This document shows, one piece after another, positions 6,122 to 11,985 of a DNA stretch of 22,870 bases. Location of the stretch: the IMG/VR virus record IMGVR_UViG_3300042475_002499, positions 1-22,870 of that record, one strand, 5' to 3'. Each line of letters begins with the position of its first letter. Position 1 is the first letter of the stretch. The notes below the pieces were generated by a model. The model saw nothing but the letters and a program-made list of their open reading frames with translations. It did no database searches and was not told the origin of the DNA. Origin of the DNA: a virus. A program made the translations under genes and the position numbers.

Positions 6122-6198
6122 GGAGCAGTAGCCAAGTTGGTCAAGGCCCCGAACTCATAATTCGGCTATCGTAGGTTCAAGTCCTACCTGCTCTACCA
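6122..6198 (+). tRNA. tRNA with CAT anticodon (Met or Ile-lysidine type)
   Basis: A 77-nt cloverleaf: acceptor GGAGCAG/CTGCTCT (first pair G-U), D-stem GCC/GGC, anticodon stem CCGAA/TTCGG with loop CTCATAA, T-arm GTAGG..TTCAAGT..CCTAC, and encoded CCA. The anticodon stem lacks the three G-C pairs of an initiator. A CAT tRNA can be elongator Met or, if modified to lysidine, Ile reading ATA; ATA codons are abundant in this window, which favours Ile. Confidence 0.9.
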
Positions 6199-6199
6199 T

Positions 6200-6272
6200 G
6201 TCTCCATCGTCTAGTGGCCTAGGACTCTGCCCTTTCACGGCAGCAACACGGATTCGAATTCCGTTGGAGATA
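6200..6272 (+). tRNA. tRNA-Glu (TTC)
   Basis: Acceptor GTCTCCA/TGGAGAT (G-U end pair), anticodon stem CTGCC/GGCAG with loop CTTTCAC, T-arm ACGGATTCGAATTCCGT. No CCA is encoded. It follows the first tRNA after 1 nt. Confidence 0.9.
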
Positions 6273-6276
6273 CAAT

Positions 6277-6348
6277 ACCTCTGTAACTCAGCGGAAGAGT
6301 AGCGGACTTCTAATCCGTTTGTCGCAGGTTCGATTCCTGCCAGGGGTG
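6277..6348 (+). tRNA. tRNA-Arg (TCT)
   Basis: Acceptor ACCTCTG/CAGGGGT (one T-G pair), anticodon stem GCGGA/TCCGT with loop CTTCTAA, T-arm GCAGGTTCGATTCCTGC. It reads AGA, a codon favoured in AT-rich genomes. Its 3' end overlaps the TG of the next extended -10 promoter. Confidence 0.9.
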
Positions 6349-6355
6349 CTATAAT
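6347..6355 (+). promoter_or_regulatory. Extended -10 promoter TGCTATAAT
   Basis: TGC-TATAAT starts in the last two bases of tRNA-Arg. The downstream gene has a GGAGGA ribosome binding site. The identical 12-mer GGGTGCTATAAT recurs at 8817-8828. Confidence 0.55.
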
Positions 6356-6370
6356 AGTTTTGGAGGAATA

Positions 6371-7129
6371 ATGATTATACAAATTATAGGTTTGCCTGGA
6401 TCTGGCAAGACTGCATTAGCGACGGCACTTAAAGAAAGAATTAATGCCATACATCTTAATGCTGATGAGGTAAGGTCTACAGTTAATTCTGATCTTGGTT
6501 TTACCGCCGAAGATAGGATTGAGCAGGCTCGTCGCATGGGAGAGATGGCAAGGTTAATTGCAAATCAAGGTGTTGCTCCTGTCATTGTTGACTTTGTTTG
6601 TCCTACTAATGAAACTAGAGAAGCCTTTGGTCCAGCAGATGTTGTTGTTTGGGTAGATAGAGTTAAGCAGGGCAGGTTTGAAGATACAAACAAAATGTGG
6701 CAAGACCCAGAAAGATTTGATATCAGAATTCTAGACGGATACACATTAGATCAGGAAGTAGACACTGTAATACAGGCTGGTGCCTTGTTTGATTGGTCTG
6801 CCCCAACAACTCTTCAGTTAGGAAGATATCAGCCTTGGCATGAAGGGCATCAGGCTCTCAAAGAAGAGGCTCACAAAAGAACTAAGCAGGTATTAGTAGG
6901 TGTTCGCAATACATACAAGACATCAGAAAAGGATCCATTGAAGTATGATGAGGTTGCAACATATATTCAGCAAGATAATCCATTTAAGGATACATTAGTA
7001 TTACGACTGCCAAATATTACAAATATTGTTTATGGTCGTGATGTAGGCTATAAGATTGAACAAGTAGATTTGGGAGCAAACATTCATGCTATATCGGCTA
7101 CGCAAAAGCGTAAAGAAATGGGCATCTAA
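6371..7129 (+). CDS. APS-kinase-like / cytidylyltransferase-like (NMNAT-type) fusion
   Basis: A 252-residue two-domain protein. Residues 1-120 hold a P-loop GLPGSGKT (7-14), a LNADEVRS motif, then GFTAEDRIEQARRMGEMA, the conserved block of adenylylsulfate (APS) kinases and related small kinases. Residues about 143-252 hold LGRYQPWHEGHQAL, the GxxxPxHxGH motif of the HIGH nucleotidyltransferases, and end with ISATQKRKE, the matching ISxTxxR motif used by NMN adenylyltransferases. A kinase next to an NMNAT-type domain recalls NadR (NAD salvage), but the order is reversed and the kinase looks like CysC rather than a ribosylnicotinamide kinase. Nucleotide-cofactor or end-modification chemistry are both possible. 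The GGAGGA ribosome binding site supports this start. Confidence 0.8.
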   Translation: MIIQIIGLPGSGKTALATALKERINAIHLNADEVRSTVNSDLGFTAEDRIEQARRMGEMARLIANQGVAPVIVDFVCPTNETREAFGPADVVVWVDRVKQGRFEDTNKMWQDPERFDIRILDGYTLDQEVDTVIQAGALFDWSAPTTLQLGRYQPWHEGHQALKEEAHKRTKQVLVGVRNTYKTSEKDPLKYDEVATYIQQDNPFKDTLVLRLPNITNIVYGRDVGYKIEQVDLGANIHAISATQKRKEMGI

Positions 7130-7162
7130 AATATTAGATAAAATAGGCAATGATAAAATTGA

Positions 7163-7375
7163 GTGGCCTTCGTGAAAGTAACTAGGGCAAGATCATTTGT
7201 TAAGGCACTAAGTTACCGCATATGGGGAACTCTTTCTTCATTTGTTGTTGCCTTTGTGATTACAAAAAATGCTACAATATCAGGAGCAATCGCTTTTTGG
7301 GAAACAGTAATTAAAGTATTTATCTACTATGCCCATGAGCGTGGCTGGAACTATATACAGTGGGGGAGAAGGTAG
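7163..7375 (+). CDS. DUF2061 membrane protein
   Basis: A 70-residue protein with the DUF2061 pattern: basic start RARSFVKALSYRIWGT, a helix SSFVVAFVITKNATISGAI, and the ending IKVFIYYAHERGWNYIQWG (HERxWxxxxxG is typical). Two transmembrane helices are expected. The family's function is unknown. The start is a GTG at 7163, or the in-frame GTG at 7172, which would begin at KVTRARSF as in most family members; no strong ribosome binding site decides. A second DUF2061 protein is at 17986-18204. Confidence 0.75.
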   Translation: MAFVKVTRARSFVKALSYRIWGTLSSFVVAFVITKNATISGAIAFWETVIKVFIYYAHERGWNYIQWGRR

Positions 7376-7407
7376 TTTTTCTGATCTAATCAGAAACAAA
7401 ACTATGG

Positions 7408-7413
7408 TATCAT
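7408..7413 (+). promoter_or_regulatory. -10 box of a leaderless promoter (oxygenase at 7420)
   Basis: TATCAT, 6 nt before the ATG at 7420, matching the spacing at other leaderless genes. The -35 is poor. Confidence 0.45.
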
Positions 7414-7419
7414 ATCCAT

Positions 7420-8103
7420 ATGGAAAAAATATATCTAGATGAAGATAAACAGGTTTGGGTCATTGAAGACTTTTTAACAAAAGAAGAACTAGAATGGTTC
7501 AAAACACAAACAGACGATGAACTTGGCTGGTATCCAACAATGAGGTCGCCTTATAAAAATATACTAAATAAATTTTTAAATGTTGTTCCTAAATATGATG
7601 AAAACGGAAATATAGAATTTCCAAATGAAGCATCTGAGGTTATAGACCTTCCAGTATTTACAAGACCAAATGGCGTATGGCAAAGACTTGAGTCTGTTCT
7701 TCCTCCATCATACCGCAGACATGCCACACTTCAAAGTTTTAAATATATGACAGATGATCAAATAAAAGAAAATTTAAATATGGATATAATAAATTCATAT
7801 AACATAGATGATAAAAATATAGACTTTGCTATGTATTGGCATGAAGATCCAGGCCATGAGCAAAATATTGTATGCTCCTTTAGTTTGTATCTTAATGATG
7901 ATTACGAGGGCGGAGAATTAGAGTTTGCTGAAGTTCCGATTAAGTTAAAGCCAAAGGCTGGAACGCTTGCCGTAATTCCTGGAGGACATAAATATAGGCA
8001 CAGAGTTAATAAAGTGTTAGGCCCAAATTCAAGACATACTCTTTACGGAAACTCTTATATAGACCCCTCAATAGTTGTTGCAAGCACAAAGGATGACTGT
8101 TAA
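7420..8103 (+). CDS. 2OG/Fe(II)-dependent oxygenase with DDC tail (tandem copy 1)
   Basis: A 227-residue oxygenase with metal ligands H141-E-D143 (YWHEDPG) and distal H194 in YRHRVNKVLGPNSRHTLYG, where R205 should bind 2OG. Shared blocks with the 8107 and 1858 proteins: MRSPYKNILNKF, LYLNDDYEGGELEF, KPKAGTL, NSRHTLYG and the final STKDDC. It lies directly upstream of its paralogue at 8107, with 3 nt between them, indicating tandem duplication followed by divergence. It keeps the normal HxD acid, whereas the other two of this group have Glu in that place. Confidence 0.85.
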   Translation: MEKIYLDEDKQVWVIEDFLTKEELEWFKTQTDDELGWYPTMRSPYKNILNKFLNVVPKYDENGNIEFPNEASEVIDLPVFTRPNGVWQRLESVLPPSYRRHATLQSFKYMTDDQIKENLNMDIINSYNIDDKNIDFAMYWHEDPGHEQNIVCSFSLYLNDDYEGGELEFAEVPIKLKPKAGTLAVIPGGHKYRHRVNKVLGPNSRHTLYGNSYIDPSIVVASTKDDC

Positions 8104-8106
8104 ATT

Positions 8107-8814
8107 ATGGAAAAAGTATATTTAGATGAAGGCCTATGGTATATAGAAAACTTTTTAAAAGAAAATGAATTGTTTTTGTTAAAAAAATATTGTGATGATC
8201 CAAACCATTGGTACACGACTATGCGTTCTCCATATAAGAACATATTAAACAAATGGCCTATGAGTGAACCTAGATATGATGAAGATGGCACACTTGCAAT
8301 TCCAAACCAAGATGATCCAGTTATAGAAGAAGTTTTTAATATTTTTAGCGGCCCAGAAGGGATATTTGAAAGACTGAGATCTGTGCTTCCAGAAGGATAC
8401 GCACCAAACAGCGGGATTCAAACATTCAAATATTGTACAGACGAAGAAATAAAAAGAGATAGAGACGAAAGTATGTCTCTTGGCAATGCAGAAATGTTTG
8501 CAGTTAGATCTAATCCCGATAGCGCAGAAGATATTGACTATGCTATGGATTGGCACTGGGAAGATACAGGTGCTACTGGTAGTAGGATTGCATCACACTC
8601 AATATACTTGAATGATGACTTTGAAGGTGGCTACATAGAATTTAAAAAAGGCTATATAGTAAAGCCAAAGGCTGGCATGTTAATAAATATTCCGATTGGC
8701 AAAGAATTTACCCACAGAGTAACAAAAGTTCTTGGACCAAACTCAAGGCACACGCTATACGGTCAGTGCTGGTCTGATAATAATATAGTACTTAGTACAA
8801 AAGACGATTGCTAA
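8107..8814 (+). CDS. 2OG/Fe(II)-dependent oxygenase with HxE motif and DDC tail (tandem copy 2)
   Basis: A 235-residue paralogue of the preceding protein: both begin MEK.YLDE, share TMRSPYKNILNK, LGPNSRHTLYG and end STKDDC. Its metal motif is DW-H150-W-E152-D153, distal H203, with R214 as the likely 2OG ligand. E152 sits where Asp is usual, as in the 1858 protein, although D153 follows immediately. There is no Shine-Dalgarno and only 3 nt separate it from the upstream stop, so translation probably depends on re-initiation. It is followed by the promoter of the GPx-like gene. Confidence 0.83.
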   Translation: MEKVYLDEGLWYIENFLKENELFLLKKYCDDPNHWYTTMRSPYKNILNKWPMSEPRYDEDGTLAIPNQDDPVIEEVFNIFSGPEGIFERLRSVLPEGYAPNSGIQTFKYCTDEEIKRDRDESMSLGNAEMFAVRSNPDSAEDIDYAMDWHWEDTGATGSRIASHSIYLNDDFEGGYIEFKKGYIVKPKAGMLINIPIGKEFTHRVTKVLGPNSRHTLYGQCWSDNNIVLSTKDDC

Positions 8815-8819
8815 AAGGG

Positions 8820-8828
8820 TGCTATAAT
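8820..8828 (+). promoter_or_regulatory. Extended -10 promoter TGCTATAAT, with strong RBS
   Basis: TGC-TATAAT just after the oxygenase stop, followed by AGGAGGT (8844-8850) 5 nt before the ATG at 8856. This promoter opens the peroxide-defence block. Confidence 0.65.
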
Positions 8829-8855
8829 AATCTCATAACCTATAGGAGGTAATCG

Positions 8856-9659
8856 ATGAAATCTATATATGATATCGAATTGGAGTCTGCTGAAGGAGAA
8901 TCACACTTCTTGCAGCAATTTAAAGGCAAAGCAGTATTGCTTATCAACACAACAGTTGGTTGTGGAAACGCTGGTCAAATGGAGTCTATTCAGTGGATTC
9001 AAGAAGATCTTGCTGGAGATGACTTTACTGTTGTTGCAATTCCAACAAATGACTTCTGTGGTCCTAGCATTACAAAAGGAAAGTGGTCAAAAGGTATCAC
9101 TTGTGGTTTAGACTCAAAGAATTACGGAATAGATGTGTATGGTGTTACATTCCCATTCTCAGAAATGATTACATCTAATCCCGCAGATATTCCACTAGAA
9201 GCCCCTTGGCTTGGTAAAGGTCCAGGACTTAACGGAAATGGTCAACCATTTGGAGAAAGACATGAACTTTATCTAGAAGTTTCAAGACAAATTTTGGAAA
9301 TAATGAATAAGAAAAAAGAACTTGGTATAGTTGAAAAAACAGATTATGAGTCAAGATATTTAAACGAACATAATGGCGGATTCATGATGAATGCTAACTT
9401 TGAAAAATATCTAATTGATAAAGATGGATATGTGGTTAAGCATTATCCTGCTACAACATTGAACTGGGATGTTGAGCGCACACTCAAAGAAGATCTAATA
9501 GCAAAAGGACAAGATCCAAAAATGGGTCCAGATAGATCTGAATACATTTTCAATGAGGAAAATGCTGTTATCCGTGACCATATCGAAAGATTGATGGCTG
9601 GAGAAAAATCAATCATTAATCCAGCATATGTCGATGCAGACGAACTAGTTGCTGTTTAA
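8856..9659 (+). CDS. Divergent glutathione-peroxidase-family protein
   Basis: A 267-residue thioredoxin-fold protein of the glutathione peroxidase family. The N-terminus YDIELESAEG, LINTTVGCGNAGQ (C36 at the peroxidatic position), VVAIPTNDFCG and ANFEKYLIDKDGYVVKHYP align with GPx landmarks. However, the GPx tetrad is incomplete: the Gln of NQF is D66 (TNDF) and the Trp of WNF is A170 (ANFEKYL). It also carries an insertion of about 50 residues (Gly/Pro-rich, about 110-160) and a C-terminal extension of about 70 residues. It may be a peroxidase with altered specificity or a non-peroxidatic relative. The strong AGGAGGT ribosome binding site suggests high expression. Confidence 0.78.
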   Translation: MKSIYDIELESAEGESHFLQQFKGKAVLLINTTVGCGNAGQMESIQWIQEDLAGDDFTVVAIPTNDFCGPSITKGKWSKGITCGLDSKNYGIDVYGVTFPFSEMITSNPADIPLEAPWLGKGPGLNGNGQPFGERHELYLEVSRQILEIMNKKKELGIVEKTDYESRYLNEHNGGFMMNANFEKYLIDKDGYVVKHYPATTLNWDVERTLKEDLIAKGQDPKMGPDRSEYIFNEENAVIRDHIERLMAGEKSIINPAYVDADELVAV

Positions 9660-9682
9660 TAAATTAGTTATTAATAAAAACT

Positions 9683-9725
9683 ATTCTCTCCTATGATATA
9701 CTTAGTATAGAACATAGGAGAGAAT
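9683..9725 (+). promoter_or_regulatory. Hairpin with internal -10 box and RBS in its 3' arm
   Basis: A perfect 13-bp inverted repeat (9683-9695 against 9713-9725). The 17-nt loop holds a second palindrome, TATACT-T-AGTATA (9697-9709), whose left half is a -10 box in extended form TGATATACT. The right arm contains AGGAG (9716-9720), the ribosome binding site for ATG 9730. Read-through RNA would fold and hide the site; RNA started from the internal box (about 9709) lacks the left arm and stays open. The palindrome could also be an operator. Confidence 0.65.
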
Positions 9726-9729
9726 TTTT

Positions 9730-10164
9730 ATGAACATATATGATTTATCATTTATAGACAACAATAAAAATGTTGTAGAATTAAAAAACTTTAAGGATAA
9801 AAATATTCTTATTGTAAACACAGCAAGCAAATGTGGATACACCTCACAATATGCAGACTTGCAAAAGGCACAAAGTGATTCGCTAGTCGTTATTGGATTT
9901 CCTTGTAATCAGTTTGGCAACCAAGAGCCAGACTCCAATGAAGTTATTAAACAATTTTGTACAACTAACTTCGGAGTAACATTTCCCATCTCTGAAAAAA
10001 TAGAAGTAAATGGTCCAAATGCACACCCAATATATAAATACTGTAAAGATCAGGCTACTGAAGGTAGGGACATTGGCTGGAATTTTGAAAAATTTTTAGT
10101 GTCTACTGATGGGTCTATTAGACATTATCCTAGTTCATATAAAGTATCCGATATTGCAGTATAG
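9730..10164 (+). CDS. Glutathione peroxidase (canonical)
   Basis: A 144-residue protein with all GPx signatures: NTASKCGYT with peroxidatic C35, FPCNQFGNQEP with Q61, and WNFEKFLV with W117 and N118, the full Cys-Gln-Trp-Asn tetrad. The length suits the monomeric, thioredoxin-dependent Cys-GPx of bacteria, which reduces hydroperoxides. C59 is a nearby second Cys. Mycothiol-using actinobacteria lack glutathione, so thioredoxin is the likelier reductant; one is encoded at 11594. Expression appears gated by the hairpin/promoter upstream. The 3' end overlaps the -35 box of the next promoter. Confidence 0.92.
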   Translation: MNIYDLSFIDNNKNVVELKNFKDKNILIVNTASKCGYTSQYADLQKAQSDSLVVIGFPCNQFGNQEPDSNEVIKQFCTTNFGVTFPISEKIEVNGPNAHPIYKYCKDQATEGRDIGWNFEKFLVSTDGSIRHYPSSYKVSDIAV

Positions 10165-10182
10165 CCCCTATAATGCTATAAT
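10154..10182 (+). promoter_or_regulatory. Promoter TTGCAG-N17-TATAAT (extended -10)
   Basis: TTGCAG (10154-10159) inside the end of the GPx gene, 17-nt spacer, TATAAT (10177-10182) preceded by TGC. Transcription would begin at about 10189, exactly at the start of the structured leader. Confidence 0.75.
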
Positions 10183-10189
10183 AGTAGTA

Positions 10190-10260
10190 AGGGTGTAGTT
10201 AGCCTATATTTGTCGGGAAACACTTATAGCCTATGTTGCAACACTACACCCCCTATTTTT
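10190..10260 (+). ncRNA. Candidate structured leader or small RNA upstream of ahpC
   Basis: GGGTGTAGT (10191-10199) pairs perfectly with ACTACACCC (10243-10251), closing a 43-nt internal region that contains a repeated AGCCTAT (10201 and 10228) and a palindromic GTTGCAAC. The right arm is followed by CC-TA-TTTTT, a weak terminator-like U run. Because the promoter places the RNA 5' end at the left arm, this may be an RNA with a sealed 5' end or a regulatory leader of the peroxiredoxin gene. It does not match a tRNA (61 nt, no anticodon arm) or any riboswitch that I recognise. Confidence 0.4.
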
Positions 10261-10286
10261 GATCAAACATAAAAGAAAGAGATATA

Positions 10287-10859
10287 ATGAAAACAATTGG
10301 ATATAAATTAAATCCGTTTCGCATTGTTGGTGTAAAGCCAGGAAGACTAGATGGTGCTGATGATGTTTTTGAAACATTAAACGAGAAATGGTTTCCAGGA
10401 AAATGGAAAGTTCTTGTGTATTACCCTAAAGATTTTACCTTTGTGTGTCCCACAGAAATTGTTGCTTATGACAAACTTGTAAATGATTTTAATGATCGTG
10501 ATGCAGTATTACTGACAGGATCAACAGATAATGAATTCTGTAAGGTTGCGTGGCGCAATGCCCATGAAGATCTGAAGAAAACCAACTCGTGGTCTTTTGC
10601 TGACCAGGTTCGCAATTGGCAATATAATGGAGATGATGAAGGGTACACTGGTTTAGCAGAACAACTTGGAGTTCTCAATGAAGACGGAGTTGCCCTTCGT
10701 GCAACCTTTATTATTGATCCAGACAATATTATTCAGCATGTTACAGTCAACAATCTAAATGTTGGTCGTAGTCCTGAAGAAACATTGCGTATTCTTGATG
10801 CTCTTCAAACAGGAGAACTCTGTGCTTGCAATAGAAGTCTCGGTGGAGAAACCTTGTGA
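10287..10859 (+). CDS. ahpC: Alkyl hydroperoxide reductase AhpC-type 2-Cys peroxiredoxin
   Basis: A 190-residue 2-Cys peroxiredoxin. The peroxidatic site is DFTFVC54PTE and the C-terminal resolving region is GELC179-A-C181. Two C-terminal cysteines spaced by one residue is the pattern of mycobacterial AhpC (C174/C176 there), unlike the single resolving Cys of enterobacterial AhpC, and pairing with AhpD rather than AhpF fits this. It would reduce peroxides and be re-reduced by AhpD. C85 is an additional Cys. Its TGA overlaps the GTG of ahpD by 4 nt, so the two are coupled. The structured leader and promoter at 10154-10260 probably control both. Confidence 0.93.
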   Translation: MKTIGYKLNPFRIVGVKPGRLDGADDVFETLNEKWFPGKWKVLVYYPKDFTFVCPTEIVAYDKLVNDFNDRDAVLLTGSTDNEFCKVAWRNAHEDLKKTNSWSFADQVRNWQYNGDDEGYTGLAEQLGVLNEDGVALRATFIIDPDNIIQHVTVNNLNVGRSPEETLRILDALQTGELCACNRSLGGETL

Positions 10860-11368
10860 GTTGGGTAGACGAAGTAAAGGAAATTGTTCCTGAGTATGCT
10901 AAAGATATTAAATTAAATCTTGATGCTGTAATCAACAGAAGTGCTTTTGATTACGATTATTCTTCATCTCTCGCACTTGCAGCAGCCCTTGCAACAGGTA
11001 ATCAGGACATTGTCGCTATGGTTTCTGCTGGTGTTACAGATGAGGTAGAAAAAAATGCAGCCTTTACTGCAGCAGCATTGATGGCACAGAATAATGTTTG
11101 GTATCCATATACAGAGATGGCAGATGATCCTAATTTAACTGGATTGCCTGCACAACTTAGAATGAATGCCATAGCGTCTCACGGTGGTACAACAAAAGAT
11201 AAGTTTGAAGCATATGCATTAATAGCATCAATTATTGGTAAGTGTCATTTTTGTGTTAAGGCTCACTACGAGACCTTAAAGAAAGAAGGATACACAACTG
11301 AACAACTTCGTGATATTGGGAGAATTGCTGCAACGATTAATGCTATTGCTAAAGTCGTAGTAGCGTAA
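10856..11368 (+). CDS. ahpD: AhpD-type alkylhydroperoxidase
   Basis: A 170-residue all-helical protein with the AhpD active site GKC130HFC133VKAH137 and E118 upstream. E118, C130, C133 and H137 fall at the same numbers as in the Mycobacterium tuberculosis enzyme, which shuttles electrons from dihydrolipoamide (host dihydrolipoamide succinyltransferase and dehydrogenase) to AhpC. The histidine between the cysteines is displaced by one (CHFC instead of CSHC). It starts at a GTG overlapping ahpC, an arrangement like the host operon; acquisition from an actinobacterial host is likely. The tRNA-Thr gene follows 6 nt after its stop. Confidence 0.93.
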   Translation: MSWVDEVKEIVPEYAKDIKLNLDAVINRSAFDYDYSSSLALAAALATGNQDIVAMVSAGVTDEVEKNAAFTAAALMAQNNVWYPYTEMADDPNLTGLPAQLRMNAIASHGGTTKDKFEAYALIASIIGKCHFCVKAHYETLKKEGYTTEQLRDIGRIAATINAIAKVVVA

Positions 11369-11374
11369 TGGATT

Positions 11375-11446
11375 GCCTCCTTAACTCAGGGGTAGAGTAC
11401 CCGCCTTGTAAGCGGGTTGTCGTAGGTTCAAATCCTACAGGAGGCT
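11375..11446 (+). tRNA. tRNA-Thr (TGT)
   Basis: A 72-nt cloverleaf: perfect acceptor GCCTCCT/AGGAGGC, anticodon stem CCCGC/GCGGG with loop CTTGTAA, T-arm GTAGGTTCAAATCCTAC. No CCA is encoded. It is probably cotranscribed with ahpCD. Confidence 0.92.
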
Positions 11447-11449
11447 CAA

Positions 11450-11608
11450 ATGAATTTAGAAAATGAAATAAAAGACATATTATTTGAAATTGGCAAGGAA
11501 ATAAAAGTTCACAAACTAATAGATGGTAATCTTATTATTGAAATAGATTATGATAAATACACAATTCAAATTATGGAACTAATAAAAGATTATTTAACCA
11601 AACATTGA
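11450..11608 (+). CDS. Hypothetical small protein (52 aa)
   Basis: The frame begins MNLENEIKDILFEIGKEIK and ends YLTKH. It alternates amphipathic helix, a short beta hairpin (LIDGNLIIEIDY) and helix. It begins 3 nt after tRNA-Thr with no ribosome binding site outside the tRNA itself (AGGAGG at 11439-11444 in the acceptor arm lies 5 nt before the ATG). Its 3' end overlaps the end of the convergent thioredoxin gene by 15 nt. No family is recognised; the gene call is moderate. Confidence 0.45.
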   Translation: MNLENEIKDILFEIGKEIKVHKLIDGNLIIEIDYDKYTIQIMELIKDYLTKH

Positions 11609-11845
11609 TTTTAATTTAAATTCAGATACAACACCAGAAACACGATCATAGATTTTGCCGTCAATTTTTGATATTAAAGTTGGAACTGACTGGACATTAT
11701 ATTGCTCGGCCTTATAAAATTCTGTATCAACATCAACCTTATCGTAATGAATATCTGTATTATTTTTTAAAAACTCATCTATAACTGGTGCCATTCTTTT
11801 GCATGGATTACACCATTCTGCTGTAAAATGTATTAGTTCTTTCAT
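11594..11845 (-). CDS. Thioredoxin-like protein (WCNPC)
   Basis: An 83-residue minimal thioredoxin. The active site is AEWC12NPC15KRMAPVIDEF, followed by VDVDTEFYKAEQYNVQSVPTL with the cis-proline motif SVPT. It lacks the first helix of full-length thioredoxin, as do many phage thioredoxin/glutaredoxin-like proteins. It could reduce the Cys-GPx or AhpC encoded on the other strand nearby, or serve a ribonucleotide reductase outside this window. The start overlaps the stop of the upstream 46-residue gene by 1 nt. Confidence 0.88.
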   Translation of the reverse strand: MKELIHFTAEWCNPCKRMAPVIDEFLKNNTDIHYDKVDVDTEFYKAEQYNVQSVPTLISKIDGKIYDRVSGVVSEFKLKSMFG

Positions 11846-11985
11846 TACTTATCTTTCTTGTTATACTCGCCGTACTTACCAAGAACTGCTTTAACTGTCC
11901 CGTCTTTTCTCAAACGCACTATCATGCCATCTTTAATCTGTATTGGATTAAAGGGGTGCTTTGTTTTATATTTACCAGATGACAT
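11845..11985 (-). CDS. Small basic hypothetical protein (46 aa)
   Basis: The sequence reads KTKHPFNPIQIKDGMIVRLRKDGTVKAVLGKYG with a Lys-rich end. The centre forms a likely beta hairpin (DGMIVRLRKDGTVKAVLG) resembling a small SH3-like fold. It is flanked by 1-nt start/stop overlaps with both neighbours, which strongly supports it as a real gene. Function not recognised. Confidence 0.65.
   Translation of the reverse strand: MSSGKYKTKHPFNPIQIKDGMIVRLRKDGTVKAVLGKYGEYNKKDK

Noticed and set aside
6155-6382. Minus-strand frame of 75 residues over the tRNA cluster
   Set aside because: It is antisense to tRNA-Glu and tRNA-Arg; such frames reading GIEPATNGLEVRYSSAELQ are a well-known translation artefact of tRNA genes.
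10191-10251. Degenerate tRNA or preQ1-type riboswitch
   Set aside because: The stem resembles an acceptor arm and CTACACCC occurs, but there is no anticodon arm, the length is 61 nt, and the preQ1 P1 stem and A-rich tail are missing.
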